Assembly (NCBI RefSeq): GCF_030247195.1
Contig: NC_080671.1
Span: 85,744,370-85,808,369 of the forward strand
Length of the DNA stretch: 64,000 nt
Direction: 5' to 3'
DNA from: Topomyia yanbarensis
Taxonomy: Eukaryota; Arthropoda; Insecta; Diptera; Culicidae
Shown here piece by piece: positions 10,687 to 22,897 of the stretch. Within the stretch, counting starts at the first letter, position 1, and each line of letters opens with the position of its first letter. Below the pieces are notes generated by a model. It was not told the origin of the DNA, ran no database searches, and saw only the letters and a program-made list of their open reading frames with translations. The position numbers were made by a program, and so were the translations under genes.

Positions 10687-13600
10687 CAGGGCCTGCGGAT
10701 ATCGTGGGAAGTATGGGTAGTACTACCCACTCGAAAATAACCAAGAGGGGAAATACCCACTCGAAAGTTTTGAACAAACTAAAACCTGACATTGACCGCA
10801 TATTTATCTTACGCCCAAAATGCATGCGTCTGAACTTCTCGATGCACAATAATTTAATTTTTTTTATTCAGATGCAAATTTCTTTTGGCTTACAATTAAA
10901 ATTTCTTGAAAATAGTGTATAATAATTAGGATTTGTTCAAAATTTAAACTTATTTTTTTAGTAACACTAAAGGAATATCTTTTGACACATCTATATCTTA
11001 AAACAAAGAATTCAGATCGATATGCAGAAAAAAATTAGAGCATTTTAATTCAGACTAGAGGATGCAGTTAGAAATATTTTCAAAGACCAGATATTTAAAA
11101 AAAACTCGAACTATTATTTCATTTACAATTGAAACAAGGAGAGAAACTATTAGGCTTATTATAAGGTAGGTAAAAGATATACACAAGAGGAATTGATTTC
11201 AACATCTGAGTAGCAGAGACCGTATCAGGGAAAGTGAAAAGAGGGCGAGCAACAATGATAGGGAAAAGAAAAAATTAAACTTGCAGATTTTTGGCAAACG
11301 GAAGAATACTGCAGGACATCCTGAACCGGATCGCCAACAGCCCTCCTTGGATCTGCTAGGAACTCTTTTGGGACCAGATTTCCAGGTAGCTGTTAGCATA
11401 TCAATCAAAAAAGAAGAGACAATTAAATATGGCTATCTATCGTGTTCAAGATCGAGGATGGCTAGCACAACTCGAATGAAGGGATTCGTTTAACGGAAAT
11501 CTGGCACAAGGGCAATAGGCGCACGACCAGACAACATGTTTAATGTTGCGATAATCGTCACCAAAAGCGCAGAGATCGCTCTACACGAACCCACTACACC
11601 GGAGATGCTCATCCAACGTGTAATAACTGGGCATGATCCGAGATATCATCCGAATAAAGTCACGAACCTTATTCGTCCCCTTGAACCAGGGCTTGTTTGT
11701 GCCTTGGGAATTCCTAAACTTCCATTGTTCAACGAAATTTGCCAATTTCGAGCGTCCTCTGACAAGAAATACTGAAAAACTCGTTGAAGTTCAACGATCT
11801 TTCATGAATATCACCTACTAATGCCTAACTGTACACTTTATCTCATTACCATTCTAATCTAAGTGTCCGCCTTCTCATTACCCGGAGTGGACGAATTCAT
11901 ACTAAGATAATCTGATATGATTTTTTCAGATAAAGAACTAAGGAACTCCCATGTTTTCTCCCGGAAATGCAAGGAATGCTTTCCATGCTCCATCGAATGG
12001 AGAGCATCCTTAAAACAGTCATGATGTGGAAATAGTCGTTGAAAGATTAATATAAAACCATCAGTTTTATGGGGAGAATGTATGCAGCACAGTCTCTTTT
12101 GTGATCACCCTCATTACTACATGTCATCATAATTAGCATAGAAGCGATGCGTAGCTGTCATTAGCTAATGAACGCTACAGCAATATGCGCATTACAATGC
12201 TTAGCGAGCATCTTTGCTGTCAGCCAAATTTGTGTTTTCAAAGAGCAATCATTAAGTTTAAATAAAGTAGTCTCATTTCATCGTGAAACATCAATTGTAG
12301 ATCTATATGGAACACTGTTGTCGCCGAAAAAAGCTTTTTGGTTTCATGTATTCCGATCAACGGTTGAATAGAATACACAGCCACCAGATGAAACATTATT
12401 TATCTCGTTAATCCGTCGACAAACCGTGACCAATAACCGCGTTTTCAGCATTCATTAAGTTTTTCATTTGCGTTTCCAACGTTGCGTATATTCGGAAAAA
12501 ATCGGGCGATCCGACATTCAAAAAGTCCTTATAGGACCTTTTCGCGTATAATTCTGAGTGCTGTCTACCCACCACGAAGTGGGAGACCGTTTACTGCTGT
12601 TCGCGCCGGCTCGCGTTTCGTCTGACCTTTAATCGCAGTGTCGATAATCAAGCCTGTTAAAACCTTGTGTACTTCTACCAGAGGAATTTCTTGTTTTGAT
12701 TCGGTTGTTTCGGATATAGTGGACGCGTAGCTGTTCCAATCAATACTTTGATGATAATTCCAATGCGGTGGTGGAGTAGTCTTGGTCATGTCTTGAAGTC
12801 TTCTTGAACCAGCTGAGGTGCGATGTATAAGGAAACAACAGGGGCGGCGAAACACTTTACGCCCGAGTGGGTAGAAAGCATAGGGTGAGGGGTCCATTAG
12901 TAAAGATTTTTTCCCTTTTCGTAATGCACACGCTTACATTACATTCACATTAAATCACGTTCGTTTATGCAAATGGAATTGTGATGCATCGATGTTTTCA
13001 AATGTGTGTAGTGCGAGATACATGCGTTGCACATCTAAATTTTTCGAAATTGTTCAAAATTTCAAGTGGGTAATTACCCACTCGGTTATTTTCGAGTGGG
13101 TAGTACTACCCATACTACCCACGCTTTCCGCCGGCCCTGGGGAACAATGTCTGCCTTTGATTCGGACTTGACAACCGACAACTTCAATATTTGATACCGA
13201 GGATTAACTCGGCCCTGGCGAATAATGTTAAAATTGTGGAAGATTTACATCGGAATCCAAATACATCGTGTTAAACCTAGGAAAATCATGGGAATGAAAT
13301 ATAGGGACACACTCAATTCCTATTAGTTTCTAAGATTTCCGAGACGAGGATCCACTTACTTCGGTTTTGTAATAGCGCCCATCAAAGGGCACTTTCAGGC
13401 CTTTACAAGGGAGTTTAGGAGCGGAAATGATTTTCTTTTTTCGAAAAGCTATATGCACATTAGAACATGTTCCCTCAATGGGATTGTCAGACTCTCGCTC
13501 TATAGTGGACAAGGGACGTTCCTACATTGGGTAGCTGTATGACCCAATTGATCGCCGCAATGCTTTCATGCCCTGAGGTACAAAAAGGCGAACAGGTAGA

Positions 13601-14217
13601 CGAACCCCGTTCAAAAGAACAAAGTTTGGAAGAGTAAATCCGGTAAAGGGCTCGACATGAGACTGATTGAAAATAAATTATCGATTTTTGCTGAACGCTA
13701 TTGCTTGCAAACTAAAATTTTCACTAAGTGAAGCAAAGGTTCTGAAAGGAGCCAACTACATATTTCGCAATAAGGGCCCCTGTCGGAGAATTCACCTTCT
13801 ATCTCTACTTCCCAAGCGGGTACGTAGACATGATACTTCTTCGTTCACGACCGAGTTATGTGTAGGTAGTTTAAGCGATATATCTATGCTGTTAAATGGG
13901 TTATCTTTGTATCCGGAAGTAGTCCTTCTAAGGGCCTGTTTTATTAGATGAATATAATTTATATCGGAAAGGAAATTTATCGGCATTATTTTGTTATCGG
14001 AGAAATATGTAAATCGATCTCCAGCCAGAGCCAGAGGGGTTGTCTGTTGTTGGAGATACCTTCCCATTAGTCAACACTATATTCCAAATAGCCGCAAGGT
14101 ATAATCCGGGAATTTTTACTTTCACTGATATACAGCATGTCTGAACCTTTGTTACTACGAGTAGAAACAACTCCGAAACTTACTATCCACTCGGGAGAAA
14201 AGTGTTTCGCCGGCCCT
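10687..14217. mobile_element. hAT-type element, long copy with nested MITE
   Basis: The left end CAGGGCCTGCGG and the right end CGCCGGCCCTG (to 14217) match the TIRs of the 0.3-kb elements at 12839 and 37380. The adjoining subterminal parts match too: GTATGGGTAGTACTACCCAC on the left, ATCCACTCGGGAGAAAAGTG on the right. The flanking octamers ACAGCATA (10679-10686) and GCAGCATG (14218-14225) agree at six of eight positions, fitting an old 8-bp target duplication. The ~3.5-kb interior holds a second family member (12839-13139) and sequence I could not identify, with no recognisable hAT transposase. It may be a decayed master copy or a MITE enlarged by other insertions. Confidence 0.55.
12839..13139. 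mobile_element. hAT-type MITE (0.3 kb)
   Basis: It is bounded by CAGGGGCGGCG and CGCCGGCCCTG as inverted repeats, with flanking octamers GGAAACAA (12831-12838) and GGGAACAA (13140-13147) differing at one base. That is the 8-bp target duplication expected of hAT transposition. The subterminal phrase GAGTGGGTAGTACTACCCAT is shared with 10687 and 37380. It lies in the opposite orientation to the 37380 copy and inside the larger 10687-14217 element. Confidence 0.85.
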
Positions 14218-15349
14218 GGCAGCATGGAAGGTCCTGATATGGAATAGAATGGTACGCAGATCATATATTTTCTTAAATTAACCTCATCATTCGTAGGATC
14301 TTTAAAAACAGTTATCACTATTAATTTATGAAACTATTAGGAAGTTAGCTATCCTCATAAGGTTATATGTGCGAAGAAAAGAATAAAATGTTTTGTTTTA
14401 TTCATTATTGGTTTGCTTGTTAACTATGATACCTTAAAAATAGAGGTTTTGAGGATATGGAAGGATCGAAAATCCTCCCCGCATTATAATACTAGGCATG
14501 ACTTTCCTACGGTGACGGAAGCAGTTAGACCGAATGGATCATAAAGCCGGAACCCATTCGGCCGAATGGGCCATAAGGCTGAGTGCCATGAGATATAAAA
14601 CTTCTGAGCTAATTTGACTGTGCGAACAAAAGTAATATTTTACTTTATTTGACCTAACTTAAGGCCTCTTATATTGCGATGCGTAGCACTTAGCAGCATC
14701 AGTACAATCCATTTCGTGCTATGACGTATTGTAATGCTTTTCACATGATGGATGTGTTTATTGATAATCTAAGAAAATCTATTGCTTAGTTTTCCTTCTT
14801 CAAATCATGAGCTGATCTTTTCAATTTTCACACAACTGTGATTGCGGCATTTGTCCGCATCATGAACAGCCTGAGAAGAAGCGGTAGCTATTTCACAACG
14901 GTATCCAGCCAAAGATGACTAGGGGAGTAGGTCGAATGGACTTTAGGTCGAAGGTAATGAAGCCGAATTTTTAATAAAGAAGCAGAAGTTAATCCTGCGA
15001 AGCTTCCAGGTCTTCTCCGCATGAGAAAAATTTGCGTTGCTCTACTAGACGAATCTCTTATTGAGAATTAACCGTCATAAGACAGTTGTCTTTCGTTTAA
15101 ATTAACTTTAATAAACGAATAAATGGCACTGGTCTCATAAGCCACTCGTCGTATGTTCGAGCCACAGCCGTGAAGCATTCTTAGCGATCAGTACAACCGG
15201 AGAACTGTACGCTAAAAATCGGCTGAAAAGATGGTTATGAATGACGTTCCCCTAATATCGCTCGCTATTTTTTCATATATGTTATTCAAATTGAATATGT
15301 CCAATGTCCATACTGTGCCAATTATCAATCGTAATAAACGTGTGCGAAA
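14218..15349. other. Spacer with a possible tRNA-derived SINE fragment
   Basis: No protein gene is supported. Degenerate GCCGAATGGGCCATAAG-type phrases occur near 14530-14580. At about 15124-15170 a TGGTCTCATAAGCC stretch followed by ATGTTCGAGCCAC resembles the A-box/B-box spacing of a tRNA-derived Pol III promoter. No cloverleaf could be drawn, so this is a weak suggestion of a SINE fragment. Confidence 0.3.
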
Positions 15350-15627
15350 TTGACGCGAAAACTTGGCGAATTTTCGCTTTCTCATCCGATTGTGACCTCT
15401 GGCGTTACACCATACAAAGAATACGGTTTATATTCGGCTTCATTGAGCCCATTCGCACCGCAACAAGAATTCCACGCTGCTCAAGCGCATGCGGTGAAGC
15501 AAGTGCGATGCTACATAACTGAGACTAAGGCGCATAAATGCCTTATCTGCACCACTAAGAAGCAAACCCGTAACCTTGCTATTGGTGGACCTTCGTGTCC
15601 CTTCGGTGAGGCAAACAAGAAGAAGCC

Positions 15628-18415
15628 GTGAACGTCACACAGTTAAATCTTAACCATTGTGCAGCAGCCCAACAGCTGTTGTGGAAGCCGGTCGCGGAAT
15701 CGGCAATTGGGTGTCGGACGGGTCCGGGATGGTGGCAATATGTACAACGGGACGGTTCCCGGTTCAAGAGGTAATACACTCCTCCGCCGAGGGTGTTGCG
15801 ATTGCCAAGATCAATGGTGTGTTCTATTGTAGCTGCTACGCTCCACCAAGGTGGCCCATAGAACAGTTCAACCAGATGATCGACAGGCTCTCGTCCGACC
15901 TAGTGGGCCGAAAACCGATAGTCATAGCGGGAGACTTTAACGCTTGGGCAGTAGAGTGGGGCAGCCGATGTATAAATAGCAGGGGCCAAGCGCTACCGGG
16001 GGCGCTTGCGATACTCGACGCTGTGTTAGCCAATAATGGCTCCGCTAGCACATTCCGGTGAGGCATGGATTAACGTAACATTTGCCAGCCCGGGTCTGGT
16101 TCCAGGCATGGAATGGAGGGTAGACGAGGGCTACACCCATAGCGATCATTTAGCTATTCGCTTTAGGATCAACTATGGTGTGCAGCATCAGAGGGCGGGA
16201 GATCCCTGTCAGGTACGCGGGTGGAAGTCCAATCACTTTGACATCGAAGCTTTCACCGCGGCCCTGGGACTGGAGGCCAACACCGACAGTCTAAGCGGGG
16301 ATGCGCTGGTAGCCGTTGTATCACGCGCGTACGACGCCACTATTCCGAGGAAAACCCTGCCAAGAAACGGCAGATGCCCGGTATACTGGTGTAGTGCCTA
16401 GAATTCAGCTCTACGGTCAGCCTGCCTCAGAGCTAGACGTAGGATGCAAAGAGCTCGCACCGAGGATGCAAGAGAGAATCGCCGTGTAGTGTTTCGAGCT
16501 GCGAAATGGGCCCTTAACAAGGCAATTAAAAGCAACAAGAGAGCGTGTTTCGACAACCTGTGCGAGAGTGCCAACGCGAATCCGTGGGGTGACGCCTACA
16601 GAATCGTGATGGCCAAGACCAAAGGGGGCTGTTCACCCCCAGAACGGTCCCCGGACCGGTTGGCGACGATTATCTAAGTACTCTTCCCGTCCCGAGCCAC
16701 AAGCCCCTTGCCACCTGCACTACGAGAGAGTGCGGGCGCTGCCCGAAATGGTGGCTCCGGTGACGAATAAAGAATTACTCGCAGTGGCTAATTCCCTAGC
16801 AATGAACAAAGCTCTAGGGCCGGATGGAGTTCCAAACAGCGCTCTCAAGGCAGCGATCATAGCGAACCCGAACATGTTCAGGCTAGCTATGCAGAGATGC
16901 CTTGACGAGTGTCGCTTCTCCGATAGATGGAAAAGGCAGAAATTGGTGCTGTTGCCGAAGCCCGGGAAGCCGCCAGGCGACCCATCGGCGTACAGACCAA
17001 TCTGTCTGATCGACACGACTGGCAAATTTCTTGAGAGCACCATCCTCAACAGGCTAACCCGTACTCAGAAGGCACGGACGGCCTGTCAAGCAACCAGTTT
17101 GGCTTTCGGAAGGTTAAGTCCACGGTGGACGCTATTAACTCAGTGACAAAGACTGCCGAGATAGCGATCCAACGAAAAAGGCGAGGCATTCGATACTGTG
17201 CGTTAGTGACACTTGACGTGAAGAACGCATTAAACAGCGCAAGCTGGGATGCCATCTCGTTACATCGGCTTAGCCTACCGGTGGGTCTGTACCGGATCCT
17301 GAAAAGCTACTTCCAGAACCGCGTACTGCTATACGAGAAAAGGGTTCCTATTACCGCCGGAGTCCCGCAGGGCTCGATCCTAGGCCCGGTATTATGGAAC
17401 CTCCGGTATGACGGGCTTCTGAGACTTATGTTCCCTCCTGGGGTACAGATCGTCGGCTTTGCGGACGACGTAACCTTGGAGGTCTACGGGGAGTCAATCT
17501 CCGAGGTAGAATTGACCGCAGAACACGCGATCAACACTGTGGCGGAGTGGATGAGCGCGAGAGGCCTGGAGCTCGTTCAAAATAAGACGGAGACCACCGT
17601 CGTCGTCAACAACCGCAAGTCGGTACAACATGCAGTTATCCAGGTGGGAGAAGTCGTGATCACTTCACAGCGGAGTCTGAAGTCTCTCGGAGTCATCATA
17701 GACGACAAGCTGACCTTCGGCAGCCATGTCGACGATACGTGCTTCGACTGGTGTTGCGGCATTATCGAGGATGATGTCAAACAACTCAAAGGTGTGCGCC
17801 AGTAGACGTAGGCTACTGGCAGGCGTTGCCGTATCTATCCTCAGGTACGGCGGCCCGTACTGGTCAAGAGCATTGAGGGTAACCAGTTACCTGCAAAAAC
17901 TGAAGAACATCTACCGCGTGATGTGTCTCAAAGTGATATCTGCTTACCGCACCGTATCACACGATGCATCCTGCGTGATAGCGAGCATGATGCCAGTCGG
18001 GCTAGTCATCCGGGAAGATGAGGAGTGCTTTGAGCTACGTGGTAATATAGGAGCCCGCGAGCGCACCAGGGTGGCTTTGGTCGCCAGATGGCAGCGTGAG
18101 TGGTGGAAAGGTAGGTGGACCCACCGGCTGATACCTAACATTTCGAGCTGGGTGGGAAGACCCCATGGGGAAGTTCACTTCCATCTGACACAATTGCTGT
18201 CGGGACATGGCTGCTTCCGACAGTACCTCCACAGGTTCGGGCACGCAGAGGTCCCCGCCTGCCGTGACTGCCCAGGTGTAGACGAAACTGCAGAACACAT
18301 ACTGTTCGTAAGTCCTCGTTTCGATGTCGTAAGAAGAGCAATGCTTGACGTCTGTGGCTGGGACACAACCCCTGATACCCTTATTCAGCGGATGTGTCAA
18401 TCGGTGGAGAAGTGA
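15628..18415 (+). pseudogene. R1-clade ORF2 remnant (endonuclease and reverse transcriptase)
   Basis: The frame opens with VTQLNLNHCAAAQQLLW, typical of an R1-clade ORF2 start, and then jumps into the APE-type endonuclease through an internal deletion. Endonuclease signatures are YCSCYAPPRWPIEQF, the catalytic-type PIVIAGDFNAW near 15920 and the SDHLAIRF block near 16145. RT blocks follow: LGPDGVPNSALKAAI near 16815, DVKNALNSASW near 17215, PQGSILGPVLWN near 17365 and the catalytic FADD near 17460. The C-terminal cysteine/histidine tail (CRDCPGVDETAEH near 18260) is also kept. At least four frame changes separate these blocks, so no functional protein is possible. The intact FADD box shows that decay came through indels and stops. 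Confidence 0.88.
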
Positions 18416-18739
18416 AACGCAGTCTCGACTGCAACCACCCAGATTGCCTGTAGGATACAGGGGATCTGCCGTACCGAGCAAGAGACGACGGGCACGACTA
18501 ACTTGTGATTGGTTAGTTGGAGCGGAAAGGGCTGAGCGCGAAAAAGTGAGCGAATGGTTTGTTCATGCTGAAGCAGGTTTGGCGCAGCGACTGGCAACCG
18601 CATAAGGGGTAAACCCAGCCACCCCGAAGCAAGGCAGAAGAGTGAGTGAATAGGCGTATATATGGACTGCCTCATGCCAATATGGGAGGGTCATAGCGTA
18701 GGGACTTCGCTATTGATACCTCGTGGCGTAGCAGAGGAG

Positions 18740-18930
18740 TGAAGGGTGAGCATCCAAGTCAGTCTCACATGGTATGTTAGAGGTGAGCACAAAAGTAAGC
18801 TTCACAAGGTACGAAAAAGGTGAGCATAAAAGTAAGCCTCACATGGAGTGTTAGAGAGTGAATCAGGGTGTGACAGAGCGAGCACCCAAGTAAGCCTCAT
18901 ACAGAATGTATGAACGGATGAGCGAGAGTG
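18740..18930 (+). repeat. Degenerate GTGAGCAxAAAAGTAAGC tail repeats of R1 copy a
   Basis: GAGCACAAAAGTAAGCTTCA, GAGCATAAAAGTAAGCCTCA and GAGCACCCAAGTAAGCCTCA recur at spacings of about 50-70 bp, interleaved with GTGAGTG and ATGTTAGAG phrases. The array lies in the 3' untranslated region of the R1 copy. Tandem tail repeats are common in 3' UTRs of mosquito R1-like elements. Confidence 0.6.
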
Positions 18931-19266
18931 AGTGAGTACATCAAGTACAGCCATCACCCCAGAAGTAATACCGACAGGTAGTCCCTCCAGTGGCTGTCGA
19001 TCCATTGTATGTATGTGCAAATCTTACTGAATATGTAATATACGTTTCCACCATTGTACTGAAGTGATAGTTTTTGTTTGTGATTTTTGTTTTCACTTGA
19101 CATTATCACTGCACAGTACGTTACGCTCATTTTTTTCGGCAAAAGCGACATCTGCTGGTGAGTAGCTGAGTTGTCGCACGTTGCGTGCAAGTTCGCTTCC
19201 ATTGACGCACGTTACCCGTTAGCGTTTTCCTGCGCATATTGCATACCCGCTAGGCGTTATTTCAGC

Positions 19267-19925
19267 ATGGCTTGTAACAACTGCTCGAAAGTGGTTAATG
19301 ATTCTGATCGAATCACATGTCGTGGATACTACGGAAATTCGTTCCACATGATATGCGTCAAGATGGATTATGATGTTCGTGATGTCCTGGGAACCCACCC
19401 ACGGAATCTATTCTGGATGTGCAACGACTGTGCTGACTTATTCTCAAATGATAATTTCCGTAGAATGGCTTCGAGTTGTTGCGACATAGCACTTGACGAC
19501 AATTCTCTGAAATCTATAAAGAATGACATAGCTGATTTGAAAGATGTCGTCAAAGCTCTCTCGGTTAAAGTTGACTCAAAACCGCTATCCCCAACTATAA
19601 CGCCTTGGAAAGGAATTGCTGGATATAATCCAGTTTCAAACACGCCTAAGCGCAAACGCGAAGATGATTCGCTCAAAACAAAAATTTCTAATATTCGTGG
19701 ATCCAAAGCTGCGTTTGAAACAATAAAAACAATTTCACCACCTGAGGAGCTGTTATGGGTTTACTTGTCAGCATTCGATCCCAGCACGACGGATGATGAA
19801 GTTTCTACCCTTGTGAAAGATTTCTGAGCTTCATTACTTTCAAAGTTGGCGTTAGCAAATCATACAGGGATAAGGCTCTGTCCAAAGACTCTTGGCCGGA
19901 GAACATCTACTTCCGTGAATTTGTG
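19267..19925 (+). pseudogene. CR1 ORF1 remnant with PHD-like zinc finger
   Basis: From the ATG at 19267 the protein starts MACNNCSKVVNDSDRITC and carries a Cys/His array: CxxC, then FHMIC, then WMCNDC, within the first ~60 residues. This fits the PHD-like finger seen in ORF1 of CR1-clade elements. A predicted coiled stretch (SIKNDIADLKDVVKALSVKV) and a basic KRKREDD segment follow. The frame stops at 19827. A one-base shift restores the expected continuation FKVGVSKSYRDKALSKDSWP up to about 19925. ORF1 proteins of this type bind element RNA and chaperone retrotransposition. This copy is truncated by the frameshift. Confidence 0.75.
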
Positions 19926-19999
19926 TCCAATTCAAAAATCCAACGACCTATTATCAGAATTGCGGCGGAGAAGAATCCATCTGGTGGTGGACAGTAGCG

Positions 20000-21613
20000 C
20001 TAAGCTATTCTGGATAAACTCGAACCTAAAACATTCTGGAAGCATGCAAACGAGCAAAGAAAGGAATCCGGGTTGCCTTCAACCATGAGCTATGGAGGAC
20101 GTATGAGCTCTAGTTTACAGGAGATTTGCCAACTATTCTCTGAAAAGTTCGCGAGTGTTTTCTCCAACGAGAAACTGACACCGACCCAGGTTTCACGCGC
20201 GGCTCTTAATGTACCTCAATCATACCACTCTTTGAACTCTATCAATATCGACAATAATATGGTACAACTGGCGATTGGCAAAATGAAGGCTTCAACCTCG
20301 GCAGGCCCAGATGGTACACCAACTATTATTCTAAAAAAATGCTCTGCCGGTCTAATTGAACCTCTTTGTCATCTGTTTCAATTGTCGGAATATTTCCCGA
20401 ACTCTGGAAATCCTCCTTCATGTTTCCAGTTCACAAAAAAGGTGATAAAAAGGTAGTTGACAACCACCGTGGTATTACAACGCTAAGCGCAGTTCCAAAG
20501 CTGTTTGAAACGGCTGTGTTGGAACCTATCTCCAGCCACTGCAAACAGTATATCTCCGAGACTCAGCATGGATTTATGCCGAAACGTTCAACATCTACGA
20601 ATCTTCTGTCGTTCACAACATATGTTACAGATGCCATGTCGGACGGCCTTCAAACTGACGTTATCTACACGGACCTTTCAGCTGCTTTTGACAAGATTAA
20701 TCACGCTATTGCAGTGGCAAAGTTGGATAGACTTGACTTTGGTACTAATATTCTCCGTTGGATGCAATCGTATCTCAGTGATCGTCGTCTAGCAGTCAAG
20801 AGTTCTTTGCTTCATCTGGTATTCCGCAAGGCAGCCATTTCGGTCCATTGATTTTTCTTCTGTATTTCAACGACGTCAACTTTTGTTTAGAAGGACCACG
20901 GTTGTCTTTCGCCGCCGACCTCAAGTTATACCATAGAATCCGGAATACTGATGATACAGCTTTCCTTCAACGCCAACTGGTAACCTTTGCGGAATGGTGC
21001 GAGTTCAACCGAATGACCCTAAACCCCAAGAAATGTACGGTCATTACGTTATTGAAGAAAAAAAAACGCCAATTCGATTCGATTACTGTCTAGCTGAATC
21101 CACGATTGACAGAGCGAATTGTGTCAAAGATCTCGGAGTTTTTCTCGATGAACAACTGACGTTTAAGCAGCATATCAGCTATATTGTCGCAAAGGCATCA
21201 CGCTGCTTGGGGTTCATAATGAGAATATCTAAGCACTTTTCAGATATTTACTGTTTGAAATCTCTCTACTGCTCACTTGTTCGATCAACTCTGGAATATT
21301 GTTCAGTTGTGTGGAACCCTCGCTATCTTAACGGTGTCCATCGAATTGAGACAGTACAGCACAGATTTGTTCGGTTTGCCCTTCGTCGATTGCCTTGGAG
21401 CAACCCTCACCAGCTGCCAAGTTACGAAAGCCGGGGTTTGCTTATTGGACTCGATACATTGCAAGTGCGGCGGGAACTATTCCGTGCTATGACGATTTCG
21501 AATATTTTGCAAGATCGAATTGACTGCCCCGAGCTCCTCAGTGCGATAAATATGAACGTTCACCCTCGCGCCCTTCGCAATAATTTATTCCTCCGATTAC
21601 CTCTTCGCCGGAC
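20000..21613 (+). pseudogene. CR1 ORF2 remnant (reverse transcriptase, no endonuclease)
   Basis: The ORF2 frame begins in the inter-domain linker (KTFWKHANEQRKESGLPST near 20025). RT blocks follow: STSAGPDGTPTIILKK near 20300, HGFMPKRSTSTNLLSF near 20570, DLSAAFDKINH near 20670, then LSFAADLKLYH near 20905 in place of the usual F/YADD. The thumb and C-terminal region (VKDLGVFLDEQLTF near 21130, LEYCSVVWNPRYLNG near 21290) run to 21613. At least two frame changes occur (about 20420 and 20850). The catalytic box reads AADL, missing the second aspartate. The end is cut by the DD37E element and picks up again at 22898. Confidence 0.85.
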
Positions 21614-21615
21614 TA

Positions 21616-22897
21616 AAGGGCGAACACGAAATTATTGCGACACATTCAACAGGGCATAACTTTTTTACCATTGGGTAAAAATCAACCAAATTTTGCACAC
21701 TTTCTCATTGATGTGTATTGTTTACATGCTGTCAAACTCGAAGTCGTGTTTTTCGATTCAACGAAAATGGAGGTGAACCAACGCGAGTCGAGAAAACAAA
21801 TTCTTTTCAAACACCTGAAATTTCCTGACCTGTCGCACCGGCAGTTGGGAAAAATGTTGAACATTCACCATTCAACCGTCTCCAGAGTGAAGCGGTTCCA
21901 AAAGCGGTTGACGTTGGACCACGGCAAAGGAGCTGGAAGAAAACCGGGACCGGAGAACAAAAAGACGGAGGGAAAGGTGAAGCGGATGAGCAAATCCCAA
22001 CGTCTCAAGCCGTGATTTGGCTAAAAAGATCGGCATGTCGCAGAGCTACGTCCAGAATGCAAAGAAGAGAGCTGGACTACATACATACAAGGTACAGAAC
22101 TTCCCAAACCGTGATGAGCGGCAACAATCGACGGCTAAAACTCGGGCACGGAAGCTCTACGAGAAGATGCTGACAAAATATGGCTGCTGTGTGATGGACG
22201 ACGAAACGTATATAAAAGCCGATTTTAAGCAAATTCCGGGGTTGCAGTTTTTCACCGGCAAGAGCAAGTTCTATGCGGACGACAAATTTAAGAAGAAGAA
22301 AATGTCGAAATTCGCCTCCAAATATCTCATTCGGCAGACCATCTGCCTTGCGGACTGAGGAGTGAGCCTTTCGTGACAAAAGGCACAGTAAATGGCGAGA
22401 TCTACAAATCTGGGTGCCTCGAGAAGCGCCTTTTGCCGTTCTTGCAGCAGCACGACGAAGCTCCGCTATTTTGACCAGATTTGGCATCATGCCACTATTC
22501 TAAAAGTGTCCTGGAGTGGTATGAGGCCAATTCTGTCCATTTTGTTTCAAAGGACATGAATCCGCCAAACTGTCCGGAGCTGCGCCCGGTGGAGCAGTAC
22601 TGGGCAATTATGAAGCAGGAACTTCGGAAGAGCAAGAAGACAGTCAAAGACGAGAAGGACATGTTAAGAAAATGGGAAAAAACTGAGAAACTGGTACCGG
22701 ATGACACTGTAAAGACTTTGATGGAGGGCATCAAGCGAAAATGCGTTTTACACTCAAGGCTCAATCGATTAACTTTTCTTTTGATTTTTGAAGTAAATAT
22801 ATGTATAAAACTACCCTAAAATTTTGGCTTGATTTTAAACATTATAAGAAAATTGGCATGACATTTTCGGTGTCGCAATAATTTCGTGTTCGCCCTT
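21616..22897 (+). mobile_element. DD37E (ITmD37E-type) Tc1/mariner-group transposon
   Basis: Both termini start AAGGGCGAACACGAAATT when read inwards, and the perfect inverted match extends to 28 bp. TA is duplicated at 21614-21615 and 22898-22899. At 1282 bp it is the full length of a simple mariner-type transposon and contains one transposase gene in plus orientation. It sits in the C-terminal coding part of CR1 copy a, so it is younger than that insertion. Perfect ends with a broken transposase mean it could still serve as a substrate for a related active copy. Confidence 0.93.
21767..22819 (+). pseudogene. ITmD37E-type transposase, broken
   Basis: The ATG at 21767 opens a helix-turn-helix DNA-binding region (LSHRQLGKMLNIHHSTVSRV) followed by a basic linker. 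The catalytic core shows the first aspartate in VMDDETYIKADF (about 22195), the second in PDLASCHYSK (about 22478) and the glutamate in CPELRPVEQYWA (about 22578). There are exactly 37 residues between the second D and the E, which defines the DD37E group known from mosquitoes. Three lesions break it: a frameshift near 22013, a frameshift near 22345 and a TGA at 22472-22474 just before the second catalytic aspartate. The catalytic residues themselves are intact. Confidence 0.9.

Larger units (their letters stand above)
15350..18990 (+). mobile_element. R1-clade non-LTR retrotransposon, decayed copy a
   Basis: The order is ORF1 end (about 15530-15631, a cysteine-containing tail ending GGPSCPFGEANKKKP), ORF2 with endonuclease and reverse transcriptase (15628-18415), then a 3' untranslated region. 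The far 3' end (CCAGAAGTAATACCGACAGG, about 18959-18978) resembles a similar phrase left at about 37843-37870. Everything is plus-strand. Frame changes and stops show it is dead. The CR1 element beginning at about 18995 abuts its 3' end. The 5' end could not be placed. Confidence 0.85.

Noticed and set aside
15124..15170. A tRNA gene
   Set aside because: A-box-like and B-box-like phrases are present, but no acceptor stem or complete cloverleaf could be formed. Kept only as a possible SINE scrap.
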